NCBI GenBank assembly: GCA_948602995.1
Contig: CAPEBR010000001.1
Coordinates: forward strand, 124,001-188,000
Reading direction: 5' to 3'
DNA length: 64,000 nt
Source: an uncultured Dorea sp.
GTDB taxonomy: Bacteria; Bacillota; Clostridia; Lachnospirales; Lachnospiraceae
The notes beneath the pieces were generated by a model. The model had not been told where the DNA came from. It worked only from the letters and a program-made list of their open reading frames with translations, and did not search any database. Shown one piece after another: positions 24,466 to 32,288 of the stretch. Position numbers and translations under genes: made by a program. The first letter of the stretch is position 1, and every line of letters begins with the position of its first letter.

Positions 24466-25746
24466 TCAATGAATTATTTGAAAAGGATTTTTAATTTCTA
24501 CATTTACGAGCTGATTTTCCAGATTTTCCCCTGTTTTCTGTCCAATTTTTACATATTCCCGTGTATGCCCCACCTGATAGATACCGTCTTCCCTTTCGAC
24601 GCACTCCTCCATAAGCACCTCCTGCACAGTTCCAATCAGTTCCCTTTCGTATTCCGCCTGCTTTTTCCTGCTTAATTTGATAAGCTCACTGCTCCTTGCC
24701 GACTTCACAGCCTCAGGAACCTGCCCCGGAAGAACTGCTGCCTTTGTCCCTTCCCTCACAGAGTATTTAAAGATATGGGTCTCATAAAAGTTTACCGCAT
24801 CAATAAATGCTCTGGAACGTGCAAATTCCTCCGTTGTTTCTCCAGGGAATCCCACGATTACATCCGTTGTCAGCGCTGCACGTTCAAAATACTTCCGCAG
24901 AAGCATACATTTTTCCATATACTCCCCGGATGTATAGCGCCGGTTCATCCTCTGCAGAGTCTCATCGCACCCGCTCTGCAAAGACAGGTGAAAATGGGGA
25001 CACACTTTGGAAAGACCGGCAATCCCCTGCACAAATTCCTCCGTAATAATCCGGGGCTCCAGCGAACCGAGACGAATCCGGCTGATTCCCTCTTCCTTAT
25101 GTACCCCGCGGATCAGGGAGAGCAGATCCTCCCCTGTATCCATACCGTAAGAGCTCAGATGGATCCCGGTAAGCACAACTTCTTTATAGCCTCCGGACGC
25201 AAGCGTACGCACCTCACTGAGAACATCCTCCTTTTTCCTGCTCCGTACTCTCCCCCTCATATAGGGGATGATACAATAGGAGCAGAACTGGTTACAGCCG
25301 TCCTGTACTTTCAGATAGGCTCTCGTATGCTCCGCCGTACGGGTAAGTCCAAGCTCCTCATATTCCCTCTGTTTCCCCATATCAAGCAGTTCAATCTTCC
25401 TCTGTTTTTCCTGCTCATATTCCTTCAGAACCCTGACCAGGTCCTTCTTCCGGTTATTTCCGAGTATAATATCAATATCCGGATCAGCCTTGTCCCCCTT
25501 TGCCTGGACATAGCAGCCCGCCGCTACGATCACAGCGTCCGGATTGTGCTTTCTTGCCCGGTGGAGCATCTGCCTGGATTTCCTGTCTGCCATGTTGGTC
25601 ACTGTACACGTATTGATCACATAGACATCCGCACGCTCTCCGAAGGGGACAATCTGATACCCGTTCTGTTCTAAGAGCTCCTGCATTGCCTCCGTCTCAT
25701 ACGCATTCACCTTGCACCCAAGATTATGTAAAGCTGCCTTTTTCAT
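24466..25746 (-). CDS. mtaB: tRNA t6A37 methylthiotransferase MtaB
   Basis: A 426-residue methylthiotransferase that converts t6A37 to ms2t6A37 in tRNA. The N-terminal UPF0004 domain has Cys in HNLGCKVNAYE, NTCTVTNMADRKSRQ and AAGCYVQ; the radical-SAM site is CNQFCSYC (about residue 150) followed by PYMRGRVRSR; a TRAM-like C-terminal domain binds tRNA. I start at the ATG at 25746 (MKKAALHNLG), seven bases after GGGGG, rather than two codons upstream. The region just upstream carries a 133-bp structured repeat. Confidence 0.95.
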   Translation of the reverse strand: MKKAALHNLGCKVNAYETEAMQELLEQNGYQIVPFGERADVYVINTCTVTNMADRKSRQMLHRARKHNPDAVIVAAGCYVQAKGDKADPDIDIILGNNRKKDLVRVLKEYEQEKQRKIELLDMGKQREYEELGLTRTAEHTRAYLKVQDGCNQFCSYCIIPYMRGRVRSRKKEDVLSEVRTLASGGYKEVVLTGIHLSSYGMDTGEDLLSLIRGVHKEEGISRIRLGSLEPRIITEEFVQGIAGLSKVCPHFHLSLQSGCDETLQRMNRRYTSGEYMEKCMLLRKYFERAALTTDVIVGFPGETTEEFARSRAFIDAVNFYETHIFKYSVREGTKAAVLPGQVPEAVKSARSSELIKLSRKKQAEYERELIGTVQEVLMEECVEREDGIYQVGHTREYVKIGQKTGENLENQLVNVEIKNPFQIIH

Positions 25747-25781
25747 GTCCATACCCCCTGTTATAAATAATCCGATTAAAT

Positions 25782-25914
25782 GTTACTGTTCACTCCGTTC
25801 ACAGTAACATTCGCAAATCCATTTGAAATTCACTTCGCGAATGAGCGTTGCTCACACCTGAATCATTTTCTTACGGACTTTGCAGTAAATGCAAAGTCCT
25901 GTGTGAACAGTAAC
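25782..25914. repeat. 133-bp structured GTTAC repeat, copy A
   Basis: Outer ends GTTACTGTTCAC and GTGAACAGTAAC pair. Inside are the stems CATTCGC...GCGAATG and GGACTTTGCA..TGCAAAGTCC. It is the same length as copy B (50376-50508) and alignable along its whole length, with compensatory changes in the last stem. It lies between the divergent mtaB and HPr-like genes. Confidence 0.85.
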
Positions 25915-25948
25915 GTTAAATTCCTGTATATCTTTGGTAAATTGTTTC

Positions 25949-25977
25949 TTGACTTTTCCGCCCAATGCTTTTAAGAT
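25949..25977 (+). promoter_or_regulatory. Possible promoter of the HPr-like gene
   Basis: TTGACT (25949-25954) and TAAGAT (25972-25977) are 17 bases apart, 35 bases upstream of the HPr-like start. The -10 box is weak, hence moderate confidence. Confidence 0.45.
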
Positions 25978-26011
25978 AATAACATAACATGAAATAAGGA
26001 GGATATTTCCA

Positions 26012-26254
26012 ATGAAAACAGTATTAATCTCTTTAAATTCAATTGATAAGGTAAAGTCTTTTGTAAACTCAATTACAAAGTTTGATTATGATTTCGATCT
26101 TGTGTCCGGCAGATATGTTATAGATGCAAAATCCATCATGGGAATCTTCAGCTTAGACCTGTCCAAACCGATTGAGCTCAACATCCATGCAAGTGAGTCT
26201 GACATGAACAATATTCTTGAGACACTGAAAGAGTATCTTGTTGACGGAGAATAA
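26012..26254 (+). CDS. HPr-like protein lacking the active-site histidine
   Basis: An 80-residue protein with the HPr fold. The second half is clear: VIDAKSIMGIFSLDLSKPIELNIHA matches the HPr segment around the regulatory Ser46 (KSIMGI). The first half lacks the phosphorylatable GLHARPA motif: at that place it reads LNSIDKVKSFV, without His. It therefore cannot pass phosphate in the PTS in the usual way. The ATG follows AAGGAGG. It stands alone on the plus strand with its own terminator. Such His-less HPr-like proteins are found in Clostridia; their role is not known to me. Confidence 0.85.
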   Translation: MKTVLISLNSIDKVKSFVNSITKFDYDFDLVSGRYVIDAKSIMGIFSLDLSKPIELNIHASESDMNNILETLKEYLVDGE

Positions 26255-26300
26255 GGGAAAAACGTAAGTTTAACCGCGAAGGCACTGACCGGTTACCTGC

Positions 26301-26339
26301 AGCAAAAGGAGTTTCGCCTGCGAAGCTCCTTTTTTTGCT
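26301..26339 (+). terminator. Rho-independent terminator of the HPr-like gene
   Basis: AGCAAAAGGAG..TTCG and CGAAG.CTCCTTTTTTTGCT form a long stem around a 4-base loop with a T-run in the descending arm, 46 bases after the stop codon. Confidence 0.75.
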
Positions 26340-26413
26340 GCCATCTGCCGCCATCCTTATGCAGCGGCCCGGATGATACGGATGCCCGCGGGCCAGGTCA
26401 CGCGCTTCCCCGC

Positions 26414-27601
26414 CTACTCTCCAATCTTTATTACTTCTGCCGTCTCAACCGCTGTCTTTACCAGCTCATTAATCCTTTCTGCAAGCTTCTCTTCAGAATG
26501 CCGGATCACATCCACCTTTGGCTTTGTCACCGGATGCTTTGCCACAAAGATCGTACAGCAGTCCTCGAATGGCTGGATGGATGTTTCAAAAGTCCCGATC
26601 TCCTCTGCAAGGCTTACAATATCCCGTTTGTCAAAGCCAATTAACGGCCGGTAGACCGGCATCTGGCAGACATCATCTGTAGCGGCAAGGCTCTGCATGG
26701 TCTGGCTTGCCACCTGGGCAATGCTCTCTCCCGTAATCAGTCCCAGACAGCCGTCCTTTCTTGCAAAATGTTCTGCAATCCGCATCATATAGCGGCGCAT
26801 AATAATCGTCAGCTCATCATGAGGACACTGGTCATAGATGTAAAGCTGTATATCTGTAAAATTCACTACATGGAGCTTAATCTTTCCTGCATAACGGGAC
26901 ACAATCTGCGCCAGGTCAACCACCTTCTGTTTCGCGCGCTCGCTCGTATACGGAGGTGCATGGAAATAGACCGCCTCAATCTCCACTCCCCGCTTTGCGA
27001 TCATATAACCAGCCACAGGGCTGTCAATACCCCCTGACAGCAGGAGCATGGCTGTCCCGCTGGTTCCCACCGGCATGCCGCCGGCTCCCGGTATGACGCG
27101 GGAGTAGAGGTAGATTCCGTCTGTACGCACCTCCACGTTCAGCATAACGTCCGGATGATGTACATCCACCCGGATATCCGGAAATGCATGGAGGATTGCC
27201 TCCCCCAGGTCACGGCTGATCTCCATGGAATTCATGGGGTAGGTTTTTTTTGCCCGCCTGGTCTCCACCTTGAAGGTCAGCTTTTTGTCCGGATAGGTTT
27301 CATCCATATATGTGACTGCATCCTTTTTCAGTTCCTCAAATCCCCGGTCCATAAGACGTACAACCGGACAGATGCCCACCAGTCCGAAGACCCTCTTAAG
27401 CCTCTCTGTAACCTCCTCATAGTCATACTCGCCCTCACAGTCCACATAAACTCTTGCCTGGGACTTGTATACCCGGAAGCTGCCGTCCGCACCGGAAAGG
27501 GCATGCCTTACCCGGCGCACCAGCGCATCTTCAAACAGATACCGGTTCTTTCCCTTAATTCCTATCTCACCGTATTTTAACAAAAATGTGGAAAAACGCA
27601 T
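26414..27601 (-). CDS. thiI: tRNA 4-thiouridine synthase ThiI
   Basis: A 395-residue ThiI: N-terminal ferredoxin-like and THUMP domains (about residues 60-165) and a PP-loop ATPase with LLSGGIDSPVAGYMIAKRG (about residue 187). It activates U8 of tRNA and inserts sulfur. There is no C-terminal rhodanese domain, as in Bacillus, where sulfur comes directly from a dedicated desulfurase; the neighbouring cysteine desulfurase gene (58 bases upstream, same strand) fits that partner. The FEDCCTIF cysteines near residue 345 are candidates for sulfur handling. The ATG follows GGAG. Confidence 0.96.
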   Translation of the reverse strand: MRFSTFLLKYGEIGIKGKNRYLFEDALVRRVRHALSGADGSFRVYKSQARVYVDCEGEYDYEEVTERLKRVFGLVGICPVVRLMDRGFEELKKDAVTYMDETYPDKKLTFKVETRRAKKTYPMNSMEISRDLGEAILHAFPDIRVDVHHPDVMLNVEVRTDGIYLYSRVIPGAGGMPVGTSGTAMLLLSGGIDSPVAGYMIAKRGVEIEAVYFHAPPYTSERAKQKVVDLAQIVSRYAGKIKLHVVNFTDIQLYIYDQCPHDELTIIMRRYMMRIAEHFARKDGCLGLITGESIAQVASQTMQSLAATDDVCQMPVYRPLIGFDKRDIVSLAEEIGTFETSIQPFEDCCTIFVAKHPVTKPKVDVIRHSEEKLAERINELVKTAVETAEVIKIGE

Positions 27602-27659
27602 TTTCTTTTTCTCCTCTTCTATTCATCCTTCACACGTATTTTCAGTAATTGTTTCTATA

Positions 27660-28820
27660 TTAACGTCTGGTATATTTCCGAAGCACTGGTACGATATGAT
27701 ATAACGTATCCAGCGTATAGTCTATCTCCTCTCTGGTTGTAAATTCCGACATGCTGAACCTGAGTGTCGCATCCAGGAATTCCTGGCGGGCGCCGATCCC
27801 CTTAAGAACACCGCTTACCTGGGGATGGTTGGATGAGCACGCCGAGCCAGAGGATACATAGATTCCCTTCTCCTCCAGTGCGTGGAGCAGAACCTCGCTC
27901 CGGATTCCGGCAAATCCCACGCTGATAATGTGCGGCGCTGATGTCTCGTCATACAGACCGTGTACTGCCGTATTCTCAATCTGCGTTACTCCGCTGATAA
28001 AATACTGCTTGAAAGTCCGCATCCTGTCTACCTTCTCATCCAGATTCTCGTAGATCATCCTTGCCGCAAGAGAAAGCCCTGCAATACCCGGTACATTTTC
28101 CGTGCCGGATCGTATATTTTTCTGCTGCTCTCCCCCAAATACAATGGGGTGAATCTTCACATGCTCTCCGATGTAGAGTGCGCCGGTTCCTTTAGGCCCG
28201 TGAATCTTATGTCCGCTTATAGAACACAGATCCACCTTCAGCCGCTTTGGATAAATGCGGTACTTTCCAAAGCCCTGCACTGCATCCACATGGAACAGGA
28301 TCCTTTTATTATATGCCTTTACAATCCCTGCCGCCTCCTGGATTGGCTGTACAGAACCCACCTCGTTATTCACATACATGACTGACACAAGAATCGTGTC
28401 CTCACACAGTGCATCCTTCAGGGCATCCAGGCGGATTCTTCCGTAGCGGTCCACTGGGAGATACGTAACCTGGAAGCCCTCTTCCTCTTCCAGATAACGC
28501 ATGGTGTTAATAATAGCAGGGTGCTCGATCGCTGATGTGATCAGATGATTTCCTGCACGCTTATTCGCCCTTGCAGCACCGATCAGCGCCAGATTGTCAC
28601 TCTCCGTTCCCCCAGAGGTAAAGAAGATCTCCTTTGCCTGTACCTTGAACAGCCCGGACAGTGTATCCTTTGCCTCTTTTATATATTTCTCTCCCTCTAT
28701 GCCCTTCGCATGCATGGAAGACGGATTCCCATAGTCCTCGCACAGAACTCTTTTCACCAGCTCCCCGACCTCATCGTAAGCCCGCGTAGTGGCAGAGTTA
28801 TCCAGATAGACCTCTCTCAT
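27660..28820 (-). CDS. Cysteine desulfurase (NifS/IscS family)
   Basis: A 386-residue PLP-dependent cysteine desulfurase. The opening YLDNSATTRAYDEV, the PLP lysine in SISGHKIHGPKGTGALYIG, and the catalytic loop Cys in YVSSGSACSSNHPQVS are present. It yields protein-bound persulfide from cysteine. Placement directly before thiI suggests the role of Bacillus NifZ, the ThiI-dedicated desulfurase, although the same family also serves Fe-S assembly. The ATG is behind AAGGAAG. Confidence 0.95.
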   Translation of the reverse strand: MREVYLDNSATTRAYDEVGELVKRVLCEDYGNPSSMHAKGIEGEKYIKEAKDTLSGLFKVQAKEIFFTSGGTESDNLALIGAARANKRAGNHLITSAIEHPAIINTMRYLEEEEGFQVTYLPVDRYGRIRLDALKDALCEDTILVSVMYVNNEVGSVQPIQEAAGIVKAYNKRILFHVDAVQGFGKYRIYPKRLKVDLCSISGHKIHGPKGTGALYIGEHVKIHPIVFGGEQQKNIRSGTENVPGIAGLSLAARMIYENLDEKVDRMRTFKQYFISGVTQIENTAVHGLYDETSAPHIISVGFAGIRSEVLLHALEEKGIYVSSGSACSSNHPQVSGVLKGIGARQEFLDATLRFSMSEFTTREEIDYTLDTLYHIVPVLRKYTRR

Positions 28821-28849
28821 ATATTCACTTCCTTTTTCTTTTATTCGCC

Positions 28850-28889
28850 TGTAACAGCCCGGACAGACTGCCCTGTCCGGGCTGTTACA
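28850..28889. terminator. Perfect 17-bp-arm inverted repeat behind rsmE
   Basis: TGTAACAGCCCGGACAG (28850-28866) and CTGTCCGGGCTGTTACA (28873-28889) pair perfectly around ACTGCC. It lies between rsmE and the desulfurase gene on the minus strand, so it may end the prmA-rsmE transcript, though no T-run follows. The GTAAC/GTTAC ends recall the repeat family at 25782 and 50376. Confidence 0.65.
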
Positions 28890-28909
28890 TCCGCTTACTA
28901 TAGAATATG

Positions 28910-29650
28910 TCAGTTTCCCTCTAAATGGAACATGAGCACAGAAAGAATCGCAAGCCCTGCTGTCTCGGTCCGCAAAATACGCTTTCCAAGTGTAATCTCT
29001 CTTGCCCCGGCCTCTAATGCCAGTCTCACTTCCTCCTTCTCAAAGCCGCCCTCCGGACCGATCAGAATTCCCACTGACTGTCCGGGCTCAATGGCATCAA
29101 TCACACGCTTTGTCTCTGCCATTCCCTCTGCAAGCTCATAGGGAATCAGAAGAACATCCAGCTCTTTCGCCCTCTTAAGGGCATCACAGTACGCAAGCGG
29201 CTCCCAGACCCGGGGGATCATCCCGCGCCCCGCCTGCTTTGCCGCACTTTCTGCAATCTGCTGCCAGCGCGCCGTCTTTTTCTCTGCCTTTTTATCATCC
29301 AGCTTCACAACACACCGCCTTGTGGCTGTCGGTATAATCTCACAGACTCCAAGCTCCACACATTTCTGCACGATCAGCTCCATCTTTTCCTGTTTCGGCA
29401 ATCCCTGGAAAAGGCTGATCCTGCATGGGAGCTCTGTATCTGTCTCCTGTTCTTCCAGAATCTGAAGTAATGCTTCTCCCACTTCGTAGCCAGTCACCTC
29501 GCAGAGATAACGCCGGTTGTTGCCGTCGCTTACCATGAGCCGCTCACCGCACCGCATACGGAGTACATTTTTCATATGGTTCACATCTAAACCGCCAATT
29601 ACAATCCTGTCTCCCTCCACCTGGGAAGGAGTCACAAAAAAATTCTGCAT
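28910..29650 (-). CDS. rsmE: 16S rRNA (uracil1498-N3)-methyltransferase
   Basis: A 246-residue RsmE with an N-terminal PUA-like domain (FVTPSQVEGDRIVIGG) and a C-terminal SPOUT knot: GILIGPEGGFEKEEV and TLGKRILRTETAGLAIL form the SAM pocket. It methylates U1498 of 16S rRNA. It starts 3 bases after the prmA stop, so the two rRNA/ribosome methyltransferases form an operon, an order common in Firmicutes. Confidence 0.96.
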   Translation of the reverse strand: MQNFFVTPSQVEGDRIVIGGLDVNHMKNVLRMRCGERLMVSDGNNRRYLCEVTGYEVGEALLQILEEQETDTELPCRISLFQGLPKQEKMELIVQKCVELGVCEIIPTATRRCVVKLDDKKAEKKTARWQQIAESAAKQAGRGMIPRVWEPLAYCDALKRAKELDVLLIPYELAEGMAETKRVIDAIEPGQSVGILIGPEGGFEKEEVRLALEAGAREITLGKRILRTETAGLAILSVLMFHLEGN

Positions 29651-29653
29651 CCT

Positions 29654-30607
29654 CTACTTCTTTCCTGCCACGACAGATACCCATTCGCCCTGATGATTCA
29701 CCTCAAGAATCTCAAGCCCTGCTGCCTTCACGGCATCCTTCACTGTCTCTTCCTTATCGTCAATGATACCGCTGGTAATATACACGGCCCCCGGCTTCAT
29801 ATGTCGGACGATCACAGGTGTAAGGGGCACCAGAACATCCGCCAGAATGTTGGCCGCAACAATATCATATTTCCCGAAGCCCACTGCCTCCTGAATTCTC
29901 TGGTCATCAATAATATTTCCTGCTATAATCTCATAACGGTCTCTCCCAATGCCGTTCACTTCCATATTCTCATGGGACGCTGTAACCGCACAGGGATCCA
30001 GATCCGTTCCTACAGAATACCGGGCGCCGAATTTTAGCGCAAGCATGCCGAGAATCCCGCTCCCGCAGCCTACATCAAGCACAAGTGAGCCCTCTGTCAC
30101 ATACTTCCTGAGAGCGCGGATGCACAGCTGCGTCGTCTCATGCATCCCTGTCCCAAAAGCCGTTCCCGGGTCAATGTGAACCACAAGCTTTCCCTGGTCC
30201 TCCTCCTTAACCTTCTCCCAGGAAGGAATCACAAGAATATCATCAATCAGAAACTGGTGAAAATACTGCTTCCAGTTATTTACCCAGTCCACATCCTCTG
30301 TCTCGGATTCCTCTATGGTACAGTCTCCCACATCCACATAGGCGCCCATCGCCTCAAGCTCCTCTTTGATCCTCTTAAGAAGCTCTTCCTTCTCCTCCTT
30401 CTCTTCCAGATAGAAGGTCAGATATGCACATCCGTCATCCTCCGGAACATCTGGAAGAATATCCACAAACATCTGCTCCTTATCCTCCTGTGAAAGAGGA
30501 ACCTTATCTTCAATCTGAACGCCCTCCACACCCAGATCAGCGAGCATACTGCTTACAATATCCTCAGCCATAGTCGTTGTTTTCAGGCGAAACTGCTTCC
30601 ACTTCAT
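29654..30607 (-). CDS. prmA: Ribosomal protein L11 methyltransferase
   Basis: A 317-residue PrmA, which methylates lysines and the N-terminus of ribosomal protein L11. N-terminal substrate-recognition domain (MKWKQFRLKTTTMAED) and a class I methyltransferase core: DPGTAFGTGMHETTQLC, VLDVGCGSGILGMLALKFGA, and DIVAANILADVLVPL with the NxL-type motif. Length is normal. The ATG follows AAGGAG. It heads the prmA-rsmE pair. Confidence 0.96.
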   Translation of the reverse strand: MKWKQFRLKTTTMAEDIVSSMLADLGVEGVQIEDKVPLSQEDKEQMFVDILPDVPEDDGCAYLTFYLEEKEEKEELLKRIKEELEAMGAYVDVGDCTIEESETEDVDWVNNWKQYFHQFLIDDILVIPSWEKVKEEDQGKLVVHIDPGTAFGTGMHETTQLCIRALRKYVTEGSLVLDVGCGSGILGMLALKFGARYSVGTDLDPCAVTASHENMEVNGIGRDRYEIIAGNIIDDQRIQEAVGFGKYDIVAANILADVLVPLTPVIVRHMKPGAVYITSGIIDDKEETVKDAVKAAGLEILEVNHQGEWVSVVAGKK

Positions 30608-30629
30608 GTCATATTCTCCTTTTATAAAA

Positions 30630-30663
30630 GGTTCGAAAAACTATTGCTATAATTTTCCGAACC
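30630..30663 (-). terminator. Rho-independent terminator of the cohesin-like gene
   Basis: On the minus strand GGTTCGGAAAAT and GTTTTTCGAACC form a stem with a short A/T loop followed by TTTTATAAAA, directly after the stop of the 30675-32267 gene and before prmA. Confidence 0.75.
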
Positions 30664-30674
30664 CCCGATTCTCT

Positions 30675-32267
30675 TTAATCAAGATCAACAAAGTCAACCT
30701 TGAATGCATCATCATCCTCCTGATGCCCCGGCCTTTTCCCTGACAGGTCCTCCAAAAGATCATCCAGATCGCCCCTGTCATCAATATCACCGATCACCAT
30801 ACTCTCCCTGATCGTCTTCGTGTCGTACCGTTCCAGCTTCTTGTCAGAAAAAATGTCGTCCTCTTCAAGATCATCTTCCTCAAAGTCCTCTTCAAAATCA
30901 TCCTCATCTGGTCTGACCCTGCGGACATTCAGTCCTGTATCCTTAAAATCATCCTCATCTTCAAAGTCATCATCATCAAAATCATCTTCGTCAAAATCAT
31001 CCTCGTCATCATCCTTATGATGCCCAAATAACGGTTTCTTCTCTTTTTTATTCTCTCTTTCCAAAACCTGCGGTTCATCATCCTCCGGATCAATCCCGTA
31101 TTCATCATACAGATCATCCAGTTCAATGTTCCGGTTCCTTAATTTCACCGCAAGCACAATGATAATGATCAGGATAATAAGCCCAAGCAATCCTGCAATG
31201 ATCGCTGCAATCTGAAAATGCCGGTCCAGGAAATCCGTAATCTTTCCTGCCAGCCCGGAGCTCCTCTTCGTCTCCGTCTTAGCCGCTGCCGCGATCTCAA
31301 TACGCTGATAGGTTCCCTCCTCGGAATCATACTGATAGTAGCCGGTCTCACCCTTGTTATTCATGGCGTACATCACATAATATCCCTCATGTTCATTATC
31401 CTGCCACACAGGAAATTCTTTTTCATTGAGGGTCAGTCCTGCCTCTTTATAGGTATCCGGAAGCTTCACCTTGGATGTATCACTAAGCACGATAATGGAT
31501 GTGGTATCCGAGATTGGGACCTCCTCATACGGGGAAAATGTGGCGTTCTCCTGGTTGTATATATAAAAATCCCCTACATCCTTTGAATCACGCAGATAGC
31601 CGAGATAAATATTCTCCGCTTCATTTGTCACCATCTGGCGTTCTGCGCCTTCTAACGTTATGGTGGTCTTTGCATATCCTGCCGGGATATCCGCATCAGC
31701 AAAATCATCCGTCAGCGTATAGGAATTTTCACCAATCGTGACCTGCATATCCTCCACTTTGCCTGACTTTTTTTTCTTTTTCTTCTTACTTCCTCCCTCA
31801 TCAGACTCACCGTCCTCCTTGATCTTGGACGGGTCTCCTGCAGCGATGGATACCGACGAATTCCCTTCATCCATGGTCATGGCACTGCCGTCTCCTGAAC
31901 TTACCGTCGCGCTGGATATGGAAACACTGGCACTTCCTTCCTTCAGCGCCTGGAACTGCATGACAAAAGCAATCTCCGAAGAGCCTCCCGCATCCTGGAA
32001 GGACAGCGTACCGTCCTCCTCCTTCGTAACTCCTTCTCCTGATTCAAAACGAAGTGAATCACTGTCATAGCTGAGTGTCATCTCAACCTTACTGATATTG
32101 CCGGCTGTTGAACGGACAGCACATTTGACGTCTACCATCTCGCCAACTGCTGTCTCAGGATCTGAAAATGTGATATTGCCATCGGACGCATAGACTGCCA
32201 CTGACCCCCATGATATACTCAAAAATAATGCTAATATGATGGCACTGATCTTTTTTCCTATCTTCAT
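30675..32267 (-). CDS. Cohesin-like membrane surface protein with acidic cytoplasmic tail
   Basis: A 530-residue protein. Signal peptide (about 1-27, ending VAVYA), then a cohesin-like Ig domain (about 30-145: ITFSDPETAVGEMVDVKCAV, MTLSYDSDSLRF), a Lys-run (about 160-168), a second extracellular beta-rich domain (about 175-330), one membrane helix (about 350-375) and a 150-residue tail that is more than one-third Asp/Glu (DDDEDDFDEDDFDDDDF). The tail should face the cytoplasm. It is last in the run glmS-glf-LCP-this gene, 21 bases after the LCP gene. Function unknown; a scaffold for wall polymer export is one guess. Confidence 0.75.
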   Translation of the reverse strand: MKIGKKISAIILALFLSISWGSVAVYASDGNITFSDPETAVGEMVDVKCAVRSTAGNISKVEMTLSYDSDSLRFESGEGVTKEEDGTLSFQDAGGSSEIAFVMQFQALKEGSASVSISSATVSSGDGSAMTMDEGNSSVSIAAGDPSKIKEDGESDEGGSKKKKKKKSGKVEDMQVTIGENSYTLTDDFADADIPAGYAKTTITLEGAERQMVTNEAENIYLGYLRDSKDVGDFYIYNQENATFSPYEEVPISDTTSIIVLSDTSKVKLPDTYKEAGLTLNEKEFPVWQDNEHEGYYVMYAMNNKGETGYYQYDSEEGTYQRIEIAAAAKTETKRSSGLAGKITDFLDRHFQIAAIIAGLLGLIILIIIIVLAVKLRNRNIELDDLYDEYGIDPEDDEPQVLERENKKEKKPLFGHHKDDDEDDFDEDDFDDDDFEDEDDFKDTGLNVRRVRPDEDDFEEDFEEDDLEEDDIFSDKKLERYDTKTIRESMVIGDIDDRGDLDDLLEDLSGKRPGHQEDDDAFKVDFVDLD

Positions 32268-32288
32268 ATTCCTACCTCAATTCTCTTC

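Noticed and set aside
24775..25674. 299-codon plus-strand frame opposite mtaB
   Set aside because: It is opposite a conserved gene and its composition mirrors mtaB codon bias; nothing supports it as a gene.
31000..31100. Asp/Glu repeats in the cohesin-like gene as a microsatellite switch
   Set aside because: The repeats are imperfect GAT/GAA/GAC mixtures in frame; no homopolymer or pure short repeat that would shift the frame.
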